Assembly: GCF_001905845.1 (NCBI RefSeq)
Contig: NZ_LIVZ01000013.1
Location: 233,944-297,943 of the forward strand
Reading direction: 5' to 3'
Length of the DNA stretch: 64,000 nucleotides
Origin: Streptomyces sp. TSRI0107
Lineage (GTDB): Bacteria > Actinomycetota > Actinomycetes > Streptomycetales > Streptomycetaceae
Under the pieces are notes generated by a model. That model was not told the DNA's origin. It did no database searches and worked only from the letters and a program-made list of their open reading frames with translations. Positions 1 through 9,342 of the stretch are shown in pieces. The number at the start of each line of letters is the position of its first letter. Position 1 is the stretch's first letter. The translations under genes and the position numbers were made by a program.

Positions 1-2
1 CG

Positions 3-506
3 CGGGCGCGGCTGCGGGCAGCCAACGGGACGTCGGCCAACCATGTGATCATCGAAAGCAAGCTGACCGTGGGCGAGAGGCAGACCGCTGACGCCTATGT
101 GGTGAAGTCGATGGACCGCTGGCTGACCAACATCGAAGCCGACGGGTCCTCGCGCAGCAAGCAGGCGAAGGTCATCGCGAACAAGCCCACCGGGCTCTCG
201 GACGGCTGCTACCTGACGCCCACCAAGCGGGTGCACGCTCCCCTCACCTATCCAGCCAGCGGGCCATGCGCGGAGGAGTACCCCATCAGCGCGGACCCGC
301 GGCTCCAGGCCGGCGAGCCGCTGGCCGAGTCCACTCTGAAGTGCGCGCTGCGTCCGGTGGACTTCGACGACTACCGAGTGAGCTTCACCGAAACCGAGAA
401 GGCACAGCTGCTCGATGCCTTCCCGACGGGTGTATGCGATTACACCCGGCCCGGCCCCGGCCAGAACGAGCGGCCAAGCACCTGGAGCGACTACAGCGAC
501 CGCTGA
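3..506 (+). CDS. C-terminal part of a DUF6351-like (tannase/esterase-like) protein, 5' end outside window
   Basis: The reading frame is open to the left edge, so the gene begins upstream and only about 167 C-terminal residues are seen. A GTG at 45 could be read as a start but has no ribosome-binding site, and the codons before it look coding. The tail contains PTGVCDYTRPGPGQ, which I associate with the end of secreted actinobacterial DUF6351 proteins, and several cysteines compatible with an exported protein. Function is unproven; the family resembles tannase/feruloyl esterases. It is followed by a strong hairpin and is therefore probably the last gene of its unit. Confidence 0.55.
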   Translation, partial: RARLRAANGTSANHVIIESKLTVGERQTADAYVVKSMDRWLTNIEADGSSRSKQAKVIANKPTGLSDGCYLTPTKRVHAPLTYPASGPCAEEYPISADPRLQAGEPLAESTLKCALRPVDFDDYRVSFTETEKAQLLDAFPTGVCDYTRPGPGQNERPSTWSDYSDR

Positions 507-529
507 AGCAGCCACACCCACCGCAGCAC

Positions 530-558
530 GTCCCGCCGGTCCCGAAGACCGGCGGGAC
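530..558 (+). terminator. Intrinsic-type hairpin terminator
   Basis: A perfect 12-bp inverted repeat (arms 530-541 and 547-558, GTCCCGCCGGTC against its complement) with a 5-nt loop lies 24 bases after the stop of the preceding gene. There is no long T run, as is usual in actinobacteria. It separates the DUF6351-like gene from the thiolase operon. Confidence 0.8.
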
Positions 559-638
559 TGTGTCATGTGCATGGGTGCCCGATCTTCTGATTGTGAATGA
601 GGACTAGTAAGACGCAGAACACATCCTTGGCATCTACC

Positions 639-668
639 TTGCTGCTTCTGAAGAGCACAGTGTAAAAG
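639..668 (+). promoter_or_regulatory. Possible promoter of the thiolase operon
   Basis: TTGCTG at 639-644 and TAAAAG at 663-668 are separated by 18 bases and lie just before the first gene of the operon. The match to the SigA-type consensus is modest, so this is only a candidate. Confidence 0.3.
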
Positions 669-695
669 TGATCCGTGACTAGCCAGGAGGGCATG

Positions 696-1883
696 ATGAC
701 CGAGAGGGTTTTCGTGGCCGGGGTCGGCATGGTGCCGTTTGCCACCCCGAGCAGGAGCGCGAGCTACGACGTGCTCGCCGAGCACGCGGTGCGGGCGGCG
801 TTCACCGACGCCGGTGTAGACCTCGCCGCGGTGCAGCAGGTGTACGCCGGCTATGTGTACGGCGACTCGACGAGCGGGCAGAACGCGGTGTACCGGGTCG
901 GCATGACCGGGGTGCCGGTGATCAACGTCAACAACAACTGCTCGACCGGTTCTTCGGCACTGTTCCTGGCCCGGCAGGCGGTGGCCTCGGGGGCCGCGGA
1001 CTGCGTGCTCGCGCTCGGGTTCGAGCAGATGCAGCGCGGTGCGCTCAAGGGGCACTGGGACGACCGGCCGAGCCCGTTCGCCCGGTTCGACGACATCGTC
1101 GACGAGGTACAGGACGAGGCCGCCCGTGAGGTTCCGATGGCGCCCCGCTACTTCGGCGGAGCGGGCGTGGCCTACAGCGAGAAGTACGGCATGGATCCGG
1201 CGGTGTTCGCGCGGATATCGGTGAAGTCGCGCAAGCACGCCGCGGCCAACCCGTACGCCGTGTTCACCGCACCCGTGACCCTGGAGGAGGTGCTGACCTC
1301 GCCGAAGATCTTCGGGCCGCTCACCCGCCTGCAGTGCTGCCCGCCGACCTGCGGGGCCGCAGCGGCCATCGTGGTCGGCGAAGAGTTCGCCCGCGCCCAC
1401 GGGCTGCGTACCGACGTGGCGATCACCGCACAGGCGATGGCCACGGACACGCCGAGCTCGTTCGACGGGGACCTGATGCGGCTGGCCGGCTACGACCTGA
1501 CCGCGTCGGCGGCCCGGCAGGTCTACGAGTCGGCGGGCGTGGATCCGCGCGACATACCGGTCGTCGAGTTGCACGACTGCTTCACCACCAACGAGCTGAT
1601 CAGCTACGAAGCGCTCGGGCTGACCGATGAGGGAACCGCGGAGCGGTTCGTCCTCGACGGCGACAACACCTACGGCGGACGCGTGGTGACCAACCCGTCC
1701 GGTGGCCTCCTGTCCAAGGGGCATCCGCTGGGCGCGACCGGGCTGGCTCAATGCGCGGAACTGGTCTGGCAGCTCCGCGGCGAAGCCGGCGACAGGCAGG
1801 TGGACGGCGCCTCGCTCGCCCTCCAGCACAACATCGGTCTCGGCGGTGCGGCCGTCGTCACGCTTTACCAGAAGGTGGGCTGA
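696..1883 (+). CDS. Thiolase family protein, SCP2/lipid-transfer type
   Basis: A 395-residue thiolase-fold enzyme, probably cleaving a 3-ketoacyl-CoA with CoA. The nucleophilic Cys82 sits in NNNCSTGSS. HDCFTTNELISYEALGL, GGLLSKGHPLGATGLAQ and HNIGLGG supply the histidines typical of the SCP-x/lipid-transfer subgroup. The start at 696 is chosen because AGGAGG (685-690) is at good distance; GTG 675 and ATG 693 are alternatives. It heads a tightly packed set (two MaoC proteins, SDR, acyl-CoA dehydrogenase) that together could carry out a complete beta-oxidation-like round on a branched or cyclic acyl-CoA. The substrate cannot be read from sequence. Confidence 0.88.
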   Translation: MTERVFVAGVGMVPFATPSRSASYDVLAEHAVRAAFTDAGVDLAAVQQVYAGYVYGDSTSGQNAVYRVGMTGVPVINVNNNCSTGSSALFLARQAVASGAADCVLALGFEQMQRGALKGHWDDRPSPFARFDDIVDEVQDEAAREVPMAPRYFGGAGVAYSEKYGMDPAVFARISVKSRKHAAANPYAVFTAPVTLEEVLTSPKIFGPLTRLQCCPPTCGAAAAIVVGEEFARAHGLRTDVAITAQAMATDTPSSFDGDLMRLAGYDLTASAARQVYESAGVDPRDIPVVELHDCFTTNELISYEALGLTDEGTAERFVLDGDNTYGGRVVTNPSGGLLSKGHPLGATGLAQCAELVWQLRGEAGDRQVDGASLALQHNIGLGGAAVVTLYQKVG

Positions 1884-1885
1884 AC

Positions 1886-2344
1886 ATGGCCATCGACGCG
1901 GACGCCGCACTCGCCTACCGGTTCGAGCCGCAGGTCGTGACCGTGGAGCGCGGCAGGCTCGCCTTCTTCGCGAAGGCCACCGGGCAGCGCGACCCGGTCT
2001 ACAGCGACCTGGACGCGGCCCAGGCGGCCGGCCACCCGGACCTGCCCGTACCGCCGAGCTTCTACTTCAGCCTCGAGCTGGAACGTCCCGACCCGTTCGA
2101 CTATCTCACCGCGCTGGGCGTCGACCTGCGCAGGATCCTGCACGGCGAGCAGTCGTTCACGTACCACGCGATGGCGTATGCAGGGGACCGCCTCACGCTG
2201 CGCTCGCGCGTGGTGGACCTGACCGTCAAGAAGAAGGGCGCGCTCGAAGTGCTGACCAAGTCGACGAGCGTGCTGCGCGACGATCAGATGGTGGCCGAAG
2301 CCGTCACCGTGATCGTGGTCCGCAACCCGGAGGGCGACCGATGA
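1886..2344 (+). CDS. MaoC-like dehydratase, N-terminal (HadA/FAS1-DH) type
   Basis: A 152-residue single hot-dog-domain protein related to the non-catalytic partner of MaoC/HadAB enoyl hydratases. RGRLAFFAKATGQRDPVYSD near residue 19 is the family's typical opening. The start is an ATG two bases after the thiolase stop, behind GAAGGTGGG. The stop overlaps the next start by four bases (ATGA), so translation is probably coupled. With the following MaoC protein it likely forms a heteromeric 2-enoyl-CoA hydratase, as in mycobacterial ChsH-type or HadAB pairs. Confidence 0.8.
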   Translation: MAIDADAALAYRFEPQVVTVERGRLAFFAKATGQRDPVYSDLDAAQAAGHPDLPVPPSFYFSLELERPDPFDYLTALGVDLRRILHGEQSFTYHAMAYAGDRLTLRSRVVDLTVKKKGALEVLTKSTSVLRDDQMVAEAVTVIVVRNPEGDR

Positions 2345-2751
2345 CCGTGACCGTGACCAAGGACGTGGCCGTGGGGACGCAGCTCCCGCCGCTCACGGTC
2401 GAGCCGATCTCCCGCGCGACGCTCGCCCTGTTCGCCGGAGCGTCCGGCGACCACAATCCGATCCACATCGACATCGACGTGGCCCGCTCCGCCGGAGCGG
2501 AGGACGTGTTCGCCCAGGGCATGCTCTCCATGGCCTATCTGGGCCGGATGCTGACCGACTGGGTGCCGCAGGGGCGCCTGCGCGCCTGGCGGGTCCGCTT
2601 CTGCGCGATCACCCCGGTGCACGGCCGGCCGACGTGCACCGGGCGGGTCGTGTCGGTGAACGCCGCCTCGGAAGCCACCATCGCCCTCGAAGTCACCCTC
2701 CCCGACGGGACCGTCACCCTCGCCGGTGACGCCGTCGTCGACCTCACATGA
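2341..2751 (+). CDS. MaoC-like enoyl-CoA hydratase (catalytic subunit)
   Basis: A 136-residue hot-dog protein. GASGDHNPIHIDIDVAR (about residues 34-50) is the hydratase-2 motif with the catalytic Asp and His. It begins within the stop of the preceding HadA-like gene, and its own stop overlaps an ATG of the next gene, so the three genes are co-translated. The probable reaction is hydration of a 2-enoyl-CoA to a 3-hydroxyacyl-CoA, which the next enzyme (SDR) would oxidise. Confidence 0.85.
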   Translation: MTVTVTKDVAVGTQLPPLTVEPISRATLALFAGASGDHNPIHIDIDVARSAGAEDVFAQGMLSMAYLGRMLTDWVPQGRLRAWRVRFCAITPVHGRPTCTGRVVSVNAASEATIALEVTLPDGTVTLAGDAVVDLT

Positions 2752-2765
2752 AGGAAGAGCACACC

Positions 2766-3596
2766 ATGGGAAAGCTGGACGGCAAGGTCGCCATCGTCAC
2801 CGGTTCCGGCCGCGGCATCGGCGCCGAGATCGCGATGAAGCTCGCCGCCGACGGCGCCGCCGTCGTGGTGAACGACCTCGACGAGCGGCCGGCCAAGGAG
2901 ACCGTCGCCGCCATCGAGAACGCCGGCGGGCGGGCGGTCGCCTGCACCGGCAGCGTCACCGACCCCGAGTTCGCCGAGCGCTTCACCCAGACCGCGGTGG
3001 ACCGGTTCGGCGGACTCGACATCATCGTCAACAACGCCGGGTACACGTGGGACTCGGTGATCCAGAAGATGACCGACGACCAGTTCGACGCCATCGTCGA
3101 CGTACATCTGAAGGCGCCGTTCCGCATCCTGCGGGCAGCGCAGCCGATCATCGCCGGGCTGGTCAGGCAGGCGACGTCCGAGGGCGCGCCGGTGCCCTGC
3201 CGGAAGGTCGTCAACATCTCCTCCATCGCTGGCCTGGGCGGCAACGCGGGGCAGGCCAACTACGCCGCCGCCAAAGCCGGCGTCACCGGGCTGACCAAGA
3301 CGCTGGCCAAGGAGTGGGGGCGCTACAACGTCACCGTCAACACCGTCGCGTTCGGGCTGATCACCACCCGGCTCACCCAGGCCCCCGCCGACGGACAGGA
3401 GAGCATCGACGTGGACGGCAGGCAGATCAAGGTCGGCGTCAACCCGGAGCTGCTCGCCACGATGGAACGGATGATTCCGCTCGGGCGGGCGGGCACTCCC
3501 GCCGACGCAGCCGGCGCCGTCTACCTGCTGTGCACCCCCGAGTCCGACTACGTCAGCGCGCAGACCCTCGTCTGCGGCGGTGGCTTCACCATCTGA
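2766..3596 (+). CDS. SDR family oxidoreductase, probable 3-hydroxyacyl-CoA dehydrogenase
   Basis: A 276-residue classical short-chain dehydrogenase: cofactor motif TGSGRGIG near the N-terminus, NNAG at about 90, catalytic serine in NISSIAG and YAAAKAG with the Tyr/Lys pair. The ATG at 2766 has GGAAG 8 bases upstream and is preferred; ATG 2748 overlaps the previous stop. A short insertion (QATSEGAPVPCRK) before the catalytic strand is seen in multifunctional-enzyme-like SDRs acting on acyl-CoAs. The position after two MaoC hydratases suggests it oxidises their 3-hydroxyacyl-CoA product. Confidence 0.85.
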   Translation: MGKLDGKVAIVTGSGRGIGAEIAMKLAADGAAVVVNDLDERPAKETVAAIENAGGRAVACTGSVTDPEFAERFTQTAVDRFGGLDIIVNNAGYTWDSVIQKMTDDQFDAIVDVHLKAPFRILRAAQPIIAGLVRQATSEGAPVPCRKVVNISSIAGLGGNAGQANYAAAKAGVTGLTKTLAKEWGRYNVTVNTVAFGLITTRLTQAPADGQESIDVDGRQIKVGVNPELLATMERMIPLGRAGTPADAAGAVYLLCTPESDYVSAQTLVCGGGFTI

Positions 3597-3612
3597 GACC
3601 CCGAGGCAGACC

Positions 3613-4758
<1,146 letters not shown>

Positions 4759-4777
4759 CACTACCGAGGAGGACCCG

Positions 4778-5962
4778 ATGCCCCAGCCCTCGCCGGCACG
4801 GCGCGGCACCCGTCCCCGCAACCGGCGCGAGCTGATCCTCGCCGCCGCGGCCGACCTCTTCGTCAAGCAGGGATACTCGAAGATCGCCATGGCGGATCTC
4901 GCAGGCGCGGTCGGCATCACCCCCTCGGCGCTGTACAGGCACTTCAAGGGCAAGCAGGAGATTCTCGCCACGGTCCTGGCGGCCGGGCTGGAGCCGGTCC
5001 AGACCCTCATGAACGCACTGGACCCGGCCGATCCGGCCGCCATGGCCGACCTGGCGAGCTGCGCACTCGACACCCGTTCCCTGAGCCTGATGTGGCAGCG
5101 CGAGGCACGCAACCTCGCTCCCGAGGCGTACCAGCCGCTCAGAGACGACATCCGCACCATCGGGCGGCAACTCACCGGCTTCGTCCACGAGGCCAGGCCC
5201 GGCCTGGCCGACGCCGACGCCGACCTGATCGCCTGGTCGGTCATCGCCGTGCTCACCAGCCCGTCCTTCCACCGCCTCGACCTACCGCGCCCGGCCTACG
5301 AGCAGTTGCTCGCCGAGCTCGCCGGTGCCGTCCTGGCCACCGACCTGCCCGTCACGCTCGCCTCCCCACCCTCCACGTCCAGCCCCGCGGGCCTCACCCC
5401 GGCCTCACGCCGCGAAGAACTGCTCGCCGAAGCCGTGCGCATGTTCGCCACGCACGGCTACGCCGAAGTCGGCATCGAAGACATCGGCAACGCCGTCGGC
5501 ATCGCCGGCCCCAGCGTCTACAACCACTGGCCCACCAAGCTCGACCTGCTCATCGCCGCGCTGCGCCGGGGAGCCGCGACGCTCGCGATGGACGCCGCCT
5601 CCACCTACCGGCAGGCGACCGGTCCCGCCGACGCCCTGCGTCGGCTGCTGCGCTCCTACGTCGCGCTCAGCCACACACATCCCGAGATATTCGGTCTGCT
5701 GATCACCGATCTCGACCACCTGCCCGACACCGAGCTGCACGCCATCAAACAGGCACAGCACGAGTACGTCAGCGAGTGGGTCCACGTGCTGCGCCTCGAC
5801 CAGCCGCACCTGGATCCGGTCGCTGCGCGCATCCGCGTGCACGCCGTGCTCGGTCTCGCCCACGACACCGCGCGCACCTCCCACCTGCAACGCAACCCGG
5901 CCGTGCCCGCAGCCGTCGAAGCCATCGGCGCCCGCCTGCTCGGCCTGCCGGCCGTCCGCTGA
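4778..5962 (+). CDS. Regulator with two tandem TetR-type domains
   Basis: This 394-residue protein contains two complete TetR helix-turn-helix regions: about residues 18-66 (ADLAGAVGITPSALYRHFKG) and about 210-258 (IGNAVGIAGPSVYNHWPTK), each followed by its own helical body. It follows the acyl-CoA dehydrogenase by 19 bases behind a GAGGAGG site and is probably co-transcribed with it. In this context it is likely a ligand-responsive repressor of the fatty-acyl operons. A paralogue of the same architecture lies at 9343-10509. The two halves could read a single-chain pseudo-dimer operator. Confidence 0.87.
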   Translation: MPQPSPARRGTRPRNRRELILAAAADLFVKQGYSKIAMADLAGAVGITPSALYRHFKGKQEILATVLAAGLEPVQTLMNALDPADPAAMADLASCALDTRSLSLMWQREARNLAPEAYQPLRDDIRTIGRQLTGFVHEARPGLADADADLIAWSVIAVLTSPSFHRLDLPRPAYEQLLAELAGAVLATDLPVTLASPPSTSSPAGLTPASRREELLAEAVRMFATHGYAEVGIEDIGNAVGIAGPSVYNHWPTKLDLLIAALRRGAATLAMDAASTYRQATGPADALRRLLRSYVALSHTHPEIFGLLITDLDHLPDTELHAIKQAQHEYVSEWVHVLRLDQPHLDPVAARIRVHAVLGLAHDTARTSHLQRNPAVPAAVEAIGARLLGLPAVR

Positions 5963-6383
5963 CCGCGTACTGGTCCGATTGGCTCCGACAAGACTTCCGG
6001 CGTGACCACCGCTCGGCCTCGTAAGGGCTACGACCAATTCACTTAGCGAGGTCGTCTCCGCTTGACATGCCGAAAAGATGTCGTGAAACTCTGATCTCGG
6101 AGGCTAACGGTGATTCGCAAACCGCGGCCTCCCGAGGTCGGCGGGCAGCGCCGGCATGAGCCCCCCGATACCCGCCCAGCCCCCGCCAGCCTGCTGTGGC
6201 TGTGCTCGGCGGAACCAGCGGAACCGGCCCAAAACCGGGGCCACGCTCTTACCAAGCCCCCACGCATGCACGGCAACTACGTCGACAGGCCGCTGCACAC
6301 CCACCGGCTCTACCCGAACCGGCCGAGAGTCCCGAGGCAATGCGGTACTGGCGTACCGCTCGAAGTACCGCTTGGAGTCTGCG
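5963..6383 (+). promoter_or_regulatory. Intergenic regulatory region before the second catabolic block
   Basis: No convincing gene is present in these 421 bases. A TTGACA at 6062-6067 could be a -35 element, without a good -10 at the usual distance. A perfect 7-4-7 inverted repeat lies at 6342-6359, just before the ribosome-binding site of the next gene. Confidence 0.4.
6342..6359. promoter_or_regulatory. Operator-like palindrome
   Basis: GCGGTAC-TGGC-GTACCGC is a perfect 7-bp inverted repeat with a 4-bp spacer, about 25 bases upstream of the acyl-CoA dehydrogenase start at 6384. Size and symmetry fit a TetR-family operator. The nearest candidate regulators are the tandem-TetR proteins at 4778 and 9343. 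Binding is inferred. Confidence 0.45.
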
Positions 6384-7541
6384 ATGCCCGTTGACCGCCT
6401 TCTGCCCACCTCGGAGGCCGAGGACCTGATCATGCTGACCAGGGAACTCGCCGACAAGGAGCTCGCGCCCAGGGCGGACGATCACGAGAAGGGCGAGATC
6501 TATCCGGAAGGCCTCTTCGCCACCCTCGGCCGAGCCGGACTGCTGGGACTTCCGTACCCCGAGGCGTTCGGCGGCGGCGACCAGCCCTATGAGGTCTACC
6601 TCCAGGTCCTGGAAGAGCTCGCCGCCCGGTGGGCGGCCGTCGCCGTGGCCACCAGCGTGCACACCCTCGCCTGCCACCCGCTCAACGCCTTCGGCACCGA
6701 CGCGCAGAAGGAGCGCTGGCTGCCGGCCATGCTCGCCGGCGAGGCCATCGGCGGCTACAGCCTCTCCGAGCCCCAAGCCGGTTCCGACGCCGCCGCGCTG
6801 ACGTGCAAGGCGGAGCCGGTCACGGGCGCGGGCGGCGAACTGACCGGCTACCGGATCACCGGCAACAAGGCCTGGATCACGCACGGCGGGAAGGCCGACT
6901 TCTACAGCCTGTTCACCCGCACCGCGCCGGGCAGCCGCGGCATCTCCTGCTTCCTGGTGCCGGGTGCGGTGGAAGGCCTCAGCTTCGGCAAACCGGAGGA
7001 GAAGATGGGACTGCAGGCAGTCCCGACCACCTCGGCCATGTGGGACGGTGCCGTCATCGACGCGGACCGCCTGATCGGCACGGAGGGGCAGGGCCTGCAG
7101 ATCGCGTTCAGCGCGCTCGACAGCGGCCGCCTCGGCATCGCGGCCTGCGCCACCGGGCTCGCCCAGGCCGCGCTGGACGTGGCCGTCGGCTACGCCAACG
7201 AGCGAACCGCCTTCGGCCGGAGAATCGTCGACCACCAGGGCCTCGGCTTCCTCCTGGCGGACATGGCCGCCGCCGTCGACTCGGCCCGCGCGACCTACCT
7301 CGACGCCGCCCGCCGCCGCGACCTCGGCCGGCCCTTCGGCCGCCAGGCGAGCGTCGCGAAGCTGATCGCGACGGACGCCGCGATGAAGGTCACCACCGAC
7401 GCGGTCCAGGTGCTCGGCGGCTACGGGTACACCCGTGACTTCCCGGTCGAGCGCTACATGCGTGAGGCGAAGATCATGCAGATCTTCGAGGGGACCAACC
7501 AGATCCAGCGGCTCGTGATCAGCCGCGAGCTGGCCCAGTGA
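6384..7541 (+). CDS. Acyl-CoA dehydrogenase (short/medium-chain type)
   Basis: A 385-residue acyl-CoA dehydrogenase with ERTAFGRRIVDHQGLGF and GGYGYTRDFPVERYMRE. The canonical C-terminal segment IFEGTNQIQRL carries the catalytic glutamate missing from its relative at 3613. The ATG at 6384 has GGAG seven bases upstream and gives the normal N-terminus; the longer open frame upstream lacks family similarity. It pairs with the following SDR, so the two probably act on successive intermediates of a branched acyl-CoA such as 2-methylbutyryl-CoA. The substrate assignment is inference. Confidence 0.88.
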   Translation: MPVDRLLPTSEAEDLIMLTRELADKELAPRADDHEKGEIYPEGLFATLGRAGLLGLPYPEAFGGGDQPYEVYLQVLEELAARWAAVAVATSVHTLACHPLNAFGTDAQKERWLPAMLAGEAIGGYSLSEPQAGSDAAALTCKAEPVTGAGGELTGYRITGNKAWITHGGKADFYSLFTRTAPGSRGISCFLVPGAVEGLSFGKPEEKMGLQAVPTTSAMWDGAVIDADRLIGTEGQGLQIAFSALDSGRLGIAACATGLAQAALDVAVGYANERTAFGRRIVDHQGLGFLLADMAAAVDSARATYLDAARRRDLGRPFGRQASVAKLIATDAAMKVTTDAVQVLGGYGYTRDFPVERYMREAKIMQIFEGTNQIQRLVISRELAQ

Positions 7542-7580
7542 CCACAGACTGATCGACAGTTCCCAACCACGAGGAGCTCC

Positions 7581-8342
7581 ATGGACATCGCCGGATCCGC
7601 CGCACTGGTCACCGGTGCCGCGTCAGGACTGGGTGCGGCGACGGCGTCCGCGCTGGCCGCGCGCGGCGCGACTGTCTACGGCCTGGACCTGGACAAGGCC
7701 GTGGCCGCTGCCGGTCCGCAGCCCGACGGCGTCACCCTGATCGCCGCGGACGTCACCGAGGAAGTGCCGGTCCGCGACGCGCTCGCCCGCGTCCACGACG
7801 ACGGCGCGCGGCTGCGGCTCGCGGTCAACTGCGCCGGGATCGCCCCCTCCGCCCGCGTCCTCGGCCGTGGCGGCCCGCACGATCTGGACCTCTTCCACAC
7901 CGTGCTCAAGGTCAACCTGCTGGGTGCCTTCAACGTGATGCGGCTCGCCGCCGAGGCGATCGCCCGGCAGGAGCCGGACGCCGACGGCCAGCGCGGACTG
8001 ATCGTCAACACCGCGTCCATAGCCGCGTTCGAGGCTCAAACGGGCCAGACCGCCTACGCCGCCTCCAAGGCCGGCGTGGCAGGCATGACCATCACCGCCG
8101 CCCGCGACCTGGCCCAGCACGGCATCCGCGTGGTGACCATCGCACCCGGCATCGTGGACACCCCGATGATGGCCGGCTTCAGCGCCGAGGTCCGCGCCGG
8201 CCTCGGCGCGAGCGTGCCCTTTCCGCAGCGCCTGGGCCGCCCGGACGAGTTCGCCCGCCTGGTCACCATGGTGGCCGAGCACGACTACCTCAACGGCGAG
8301 ACGATCCGGATGGACGGCGCCTTGCGCATGAGGAGCCGGTAG
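7581..8342 (+). CDS. SDR oxidoreductase, HSD10/3-hydroxyacyl-CoA dehydrogenase type II-like
   Basis: 253 residues with TGAASGLG (cofactor), NCAGIAPS, NTASIAAFEAQTGQTAYAAS containing the catalytic Ser and Tyr, then Lys. The motif IAPGIVDTPMMAG and the end LNGETIRMDGALRM are typical of the HSD10-like group that oxidises 3-hydroxy-2-methylacyl-CoAs. GAGGAG lies just before the ATG. It is 39 bases downstream of the acyl-CoA dehydrogenase and probably in the same transcript. Confidence 0.83.
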   Translation: MDIAGSAALVTGAASGLGAATASALAARGATVYGLDLDKAVAAAGPQPDGVTLIAADVTEEVPVRDALARVHDDGARLRLAVNCAGIAPSARVLGRGGPHDLDLFHTVLKVNLLGAFNVMRLAAEAIARQEPDADGQRGLIVNTASIAAFEAQTGQTAYAASKAGVAGMTITAARDLAQHGIRVVTIAPGIVDTPMMAGFSAEVRAGLGASVPFPQRLGRPDEFARLVTMVAEHDYLNGETIRMDGALRMRSR

Positions 8343-8429
8343 GGGCCGAGCACGGCTCCCCCCTGGCACAGCGAGCAGGTTTTCGCTGAAGCGGTCTGAG
8401 ACCGTCCATGACCTGAGAAGAGACCGTCG

Positions 8430-9227
8430 ATGCACGACCCGACACCCAACCCCCTCGACGACCTCCCGCATGCGACACCGCCCGCACCCCTGCGCGTCGT
8501 CGTGGCGGACGACAACCCGGTCGTCCGCGCCGGGCTGGGGGCCCTGCTCGCCGACCGGGCGGACATCACGGTCGTCGCGGAGGGCGTGGACGGCCGCTCC
8601 GCCTGGGAGGCCACCCGCGAACACCGCCCCGACGTGGTCCTGCTCGACATCCGCATGCCCGGCATGGACGGCATCTCCGCACTTCCCTACCTGGTACCGC
8701 TGGCCCCGGTCCTGATGCTCACCTACAGCCACGAGCCCGAAACGGTCCAAGAGGCCCTGCACCGCGGCGCGCGCGGCTACTTGGTCTACGGCGAGTTCAC
8801 CACCGACCAGCTGGTGACGGCGATTCGGGACACCAAGGGGAGCAAGGCCCACCTCACGCCGACGGCGGCAGGGGCACTGCTGGCCCAGCTGCGCCGGGGT
8901 CGGGCCCAAGGCTTCGAGCAGGACCGGGGGCAGGCGCCGGGACCGGCGACGGGCCCACGACCAGGAGGACCGCACGATTCGAGAATCCGCCACCAGGCCG
9001 TCGACAGATGGAGATTCGAACTCAGCAGGAGGGAGGCCGAGATCATGGACCTCATCGCGTCCGGCATGACCAATCAGCAGATCGCCGCCACCTGCTTCAT
9101 AGCGGAGAAAACCGTCAAGAACCACATCAACCACATCTTCGCCAAACTGCACAGCACCAGACGGTCCGAGGCCGTCGCGAAGTGGCTGGGCATGGCCCCC
9201 GACCCGGCGTCACGATGGCCGAGGTGA
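8430..9227 (+). CDS. Orphan NarL/LuxR-type response regulator with atypical receiver
   Basis: 265 residues. The receiver domain spans about 20-140 with acidic pair D27/D28 and phospho-acceptor D73 (VVLLDIRMPGMDG). The DNA-binding domain (about 198-258) contains LSRREAEIMDLIASGMTNQQ and TVKNHINHIF. The lysine that normally follows GYLL is replaced: here the sequence is RGYLVYGEF, so phosphorylation coupling may be altered. No histidine kinase gene is adjacent. A long Gly/Pro/Arg-rich linker joins the domains. The targets may be the neighbouring catabolic genes, but nothing in the sequence proves it. Confidence 0.85.
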   Translation: MHDPTPNPLDDLPHATPPAPLRVVVADDNPVVRAGLGALLADRADITVVAEGVDGRSAWEATREHRPDVVLLDIRMPGMDGISALPYLVPLAPVLMLTYSHEPETVQEALHRGARGYLVYGEFTTDQLVTAIRDTKGSKAHLTPTAAGALLAQLRRGRAQGFEQDRGQAPGPATGPRPGGPHDSRIRHQAVDRWRFELSRREAEIMDLIASGMTNQQIAATCFIAEKTVKNHINHIFAKLHSTRRSEAVAKWLGMAPDPASRWPR

Positions 9228-9342
9228 CCCGAGACGGCACTCGCGGAGAGGAAGGATCCGCGATGAACGGCGACGTCAGCCCTGCCGGCCCGGCTTCACC
9301 CCGGCCCGCCGACGTCGTGTTAATCAGGAGTAGCCTACGCGG

